Source: Treponema sp. UBA4326
GTDB lineage: Bacteria > Spirochaetota > Spirochaetia > Treponematales > Treponemataceae
Direction of reading: 5' to 3'
DNA length: 13,904 nucleotides
Assembly (NCBI GenBank): GCA_002393835.1
Contig: DGTW01000345.1
Location: 1 to 13,904, forward strand
The notes beneath the pieces were generated by a model. The model saw nothing but the letters and a program-made list of their open reading frames with translations, did no database searches and was not told the DNA's origin. Position 1 is the stretch's first letter. Each line of letters starts with the position of its first letter. Of the stretch, positions 13,003 to 13,904 are shown in pieces. The translations under genes and the position numbers were made by a program.

Positions 13003-13904
13003 CTATTTTGCCACCTTGATGTTTACATATTTTGCAGGGTCAACTACATCTGAGCCGATGTGAACTTCGTAGTGAAGGTGAGGGCCGGTGGAAATACCGG
13101 TGCTGCCGATGTAGCCGATTACATCTCGCTGAGAGACGAACTGACCTTTTTTGACTCTCGTTGATGCCATGTGGCAGTAGCGGGTGTAAATTCCGTGCTT
13201 GTGCTTGATGATGACATAGTTTCCGAAGCCTGAGTCATAGGCCACTGTTACTACCTGACCGTTTGCAGTCGCAACGATTGGGTCTCCGCTTCGCCATGTT
13301 GAGATGTCGAGCCCCTTGTGGATGTACCAGTTACCTGTGATTGGGTGAGTTGTCTGGCCGAATGGCTGAGAGACATGACCGATACCGCCACGGACAGGCC
13401 AGATGTTAGGAATGTCGGCGAAAAGGGTCTCCTGGCTTTCGAGCATTTTACCAATCTGCTCAATCGGCTGAATTGCGCTCTCCAGATAAGAAGAAAGCTG
13501 GCGCATATCAGAAGCTTCTTTTGTGGAACCTGCAACCGTGTCCTGAGTATCGAAAAGTGAATTTAAGTCGCTGTCTGAGACAGATGCCTTTGAGACAGTT
13601 GACGAATGATTGATTCCAAGGAGGGAAAGTGTCTGTGAAAGAGAAGACTTGAATCGTTTTGCAGTTTGAAGGACATTGTTGTTCTCGTCACGAAGCTCGT
13701 CGAAGCTGGCGTGCAAGTCCCTGTTTTCTTTCATTGAGCGGGCAAGTTCTTCGCGGATACCGGAATCTTGCTTTTTGAAATAGATGAATGATGAGACGAT
13801 TCCTGCCACAAGAATAATGCCGAAAGCCATTGCAAATACATTTGTGCGGAAGTTGATTACCTTGCTCTGAGAGTGAGGGACAATCATGATTGTAAGCTTG
13901 CTGT
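13003..13904 (-). CDS. Membrane-anchored M23 family peptidase (probably cut by the window edge)
   Basis: 294 residues are read from an ATG at 13887, but the frame stays open to the window edge, no Shine-Dalgarno is visible, and related proteins usually have a short extension before IVPHSQSK, so the true start is probably outside. Order (from that Met): membrane anchor about 17-37, coiled-coil region about 40-90, linker to 160, LytM/M23 zinc peptidase domain about 165-285. Catalytic residues are intact: H190 and D194 in HKGLD, H239 in YCHM, H270 and H272 in GPHLHYE. Such enzymes cut peptide cross-links in periplasmic peptidoglycan. With all zinc ligands present it should be active rather than a degenerate activator. 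It heads the operon with bactofilin, which in other bacteria positions such peptidases. Confidence 0.93.
   Translation of the reverse strand, partial: SKLTIMIVPHSQSKVINFRTNVFAMAFGIILVAGIVSSFIYFKKQDSGIREELARSMKENRDLHASFDELRDENNNVLQTAKRFKSSLSQTLSLLGINHSSTVSKASVSDSDLNSLFDTQDTVAGSTKEASDMRQLSSYLESAIQPIEQIGKMLESQETLFADIPNIWPVRGGIGHVSQPFGQTTHPITGNWYIHKGLDISTWRSGDPIVATANGQVVTVAYDSGFGNYVIIKHKHGIYTRYCHMASTRVKKGQFVSQRDVIGYIGSTGISTGPHLHYEVHIGSDVVDPAKYVNIKVAK

Noticed and set aside
1..13904. CRISPR array, tRNA or rRNA gene, insertion sequence, prophage or integration site
   Set aside because: No regularly spaced repeats, cloverleaf-like segments, transposase or integrase reading frames, or compositional break were seen on reading both strands.

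Overview
The window reads as a chromosomal segment of a spirochaete, most likely a Treponema or close relative. This rests on a phenylalanyl-tRNA synthetase alpha chain of the long archaeal/eukaryotic type that spirochaetes carry, a bactofilin next to an M23 peptidase, a large cytoplasmic protein resembling a spirochaete-restricted unknown family, and moderate-to-low GC with AT-rich intergenic DNA. No species can be named from the sequence alone. There are 15 protein genes, two of them cut by the window edges, and no tRNA, rRNA, IS element, prophage, CRISPR array or foreign-looking block.

Layout. Plus strand, left: the C-terminal two thirds of miaB (tRNA ms2i6A37 methylthiotransferase), a structured leader, a two-helix LapA-like membrane protein with a charged tail, and thiN (thiamine pyrophosphokinase) starting on the base after the LapA stop. 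An AT-rich promoter region with three copies of an 11-bp motif precedes a methyl-accepting chemotaxis protein. Its stop codon lies inside a perfect 19-bp stem that serves as a terminator in both directions against the convergent pheS.

Minus strand, middle: pheS (518 aa), then (reading upstream) a small secreted protein with its own promoter region, palindrome and terminator, then a tight four-gene operon transcribed leftward in the order: large unknown cytoplasmic protein, GAF-GGDEF diguanylate cyclase, rhomboid intramembrane protease, exported unknown protein. The junctions overlap or abut (8 nt overlap, 7 nt gap, 25 nt overlap), so the four are probably co-expressed.

Divergent from that operon is a class I SAM methyltransferase. 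Both divergent genes lack a Shine-Dalgarno sequence and have a plausible -10 box 6-7 nt before the ATG, suggesting leaderless transcripts. The methyltransferase converges, with 11 nt between stops, on the last block, a leftward operon of M23 peptidase (cut by the window edge), bactofilin, YaaR/DUF327 and RicT/PSP1. This links the cell-shape pair (bactofilin plus peptidoglycan hydrolase) to the yaaR-ricT pair known from Firmicutes.

Most genes are recognisable housekeeping or signalling genes. The items most worth a second look are the unknown-cyclase-rhomboid-exported protein operon, the motif-2 substitution in PheS, the repeated motif before the chemotaxis receptor, and the paired leaderless promoters.
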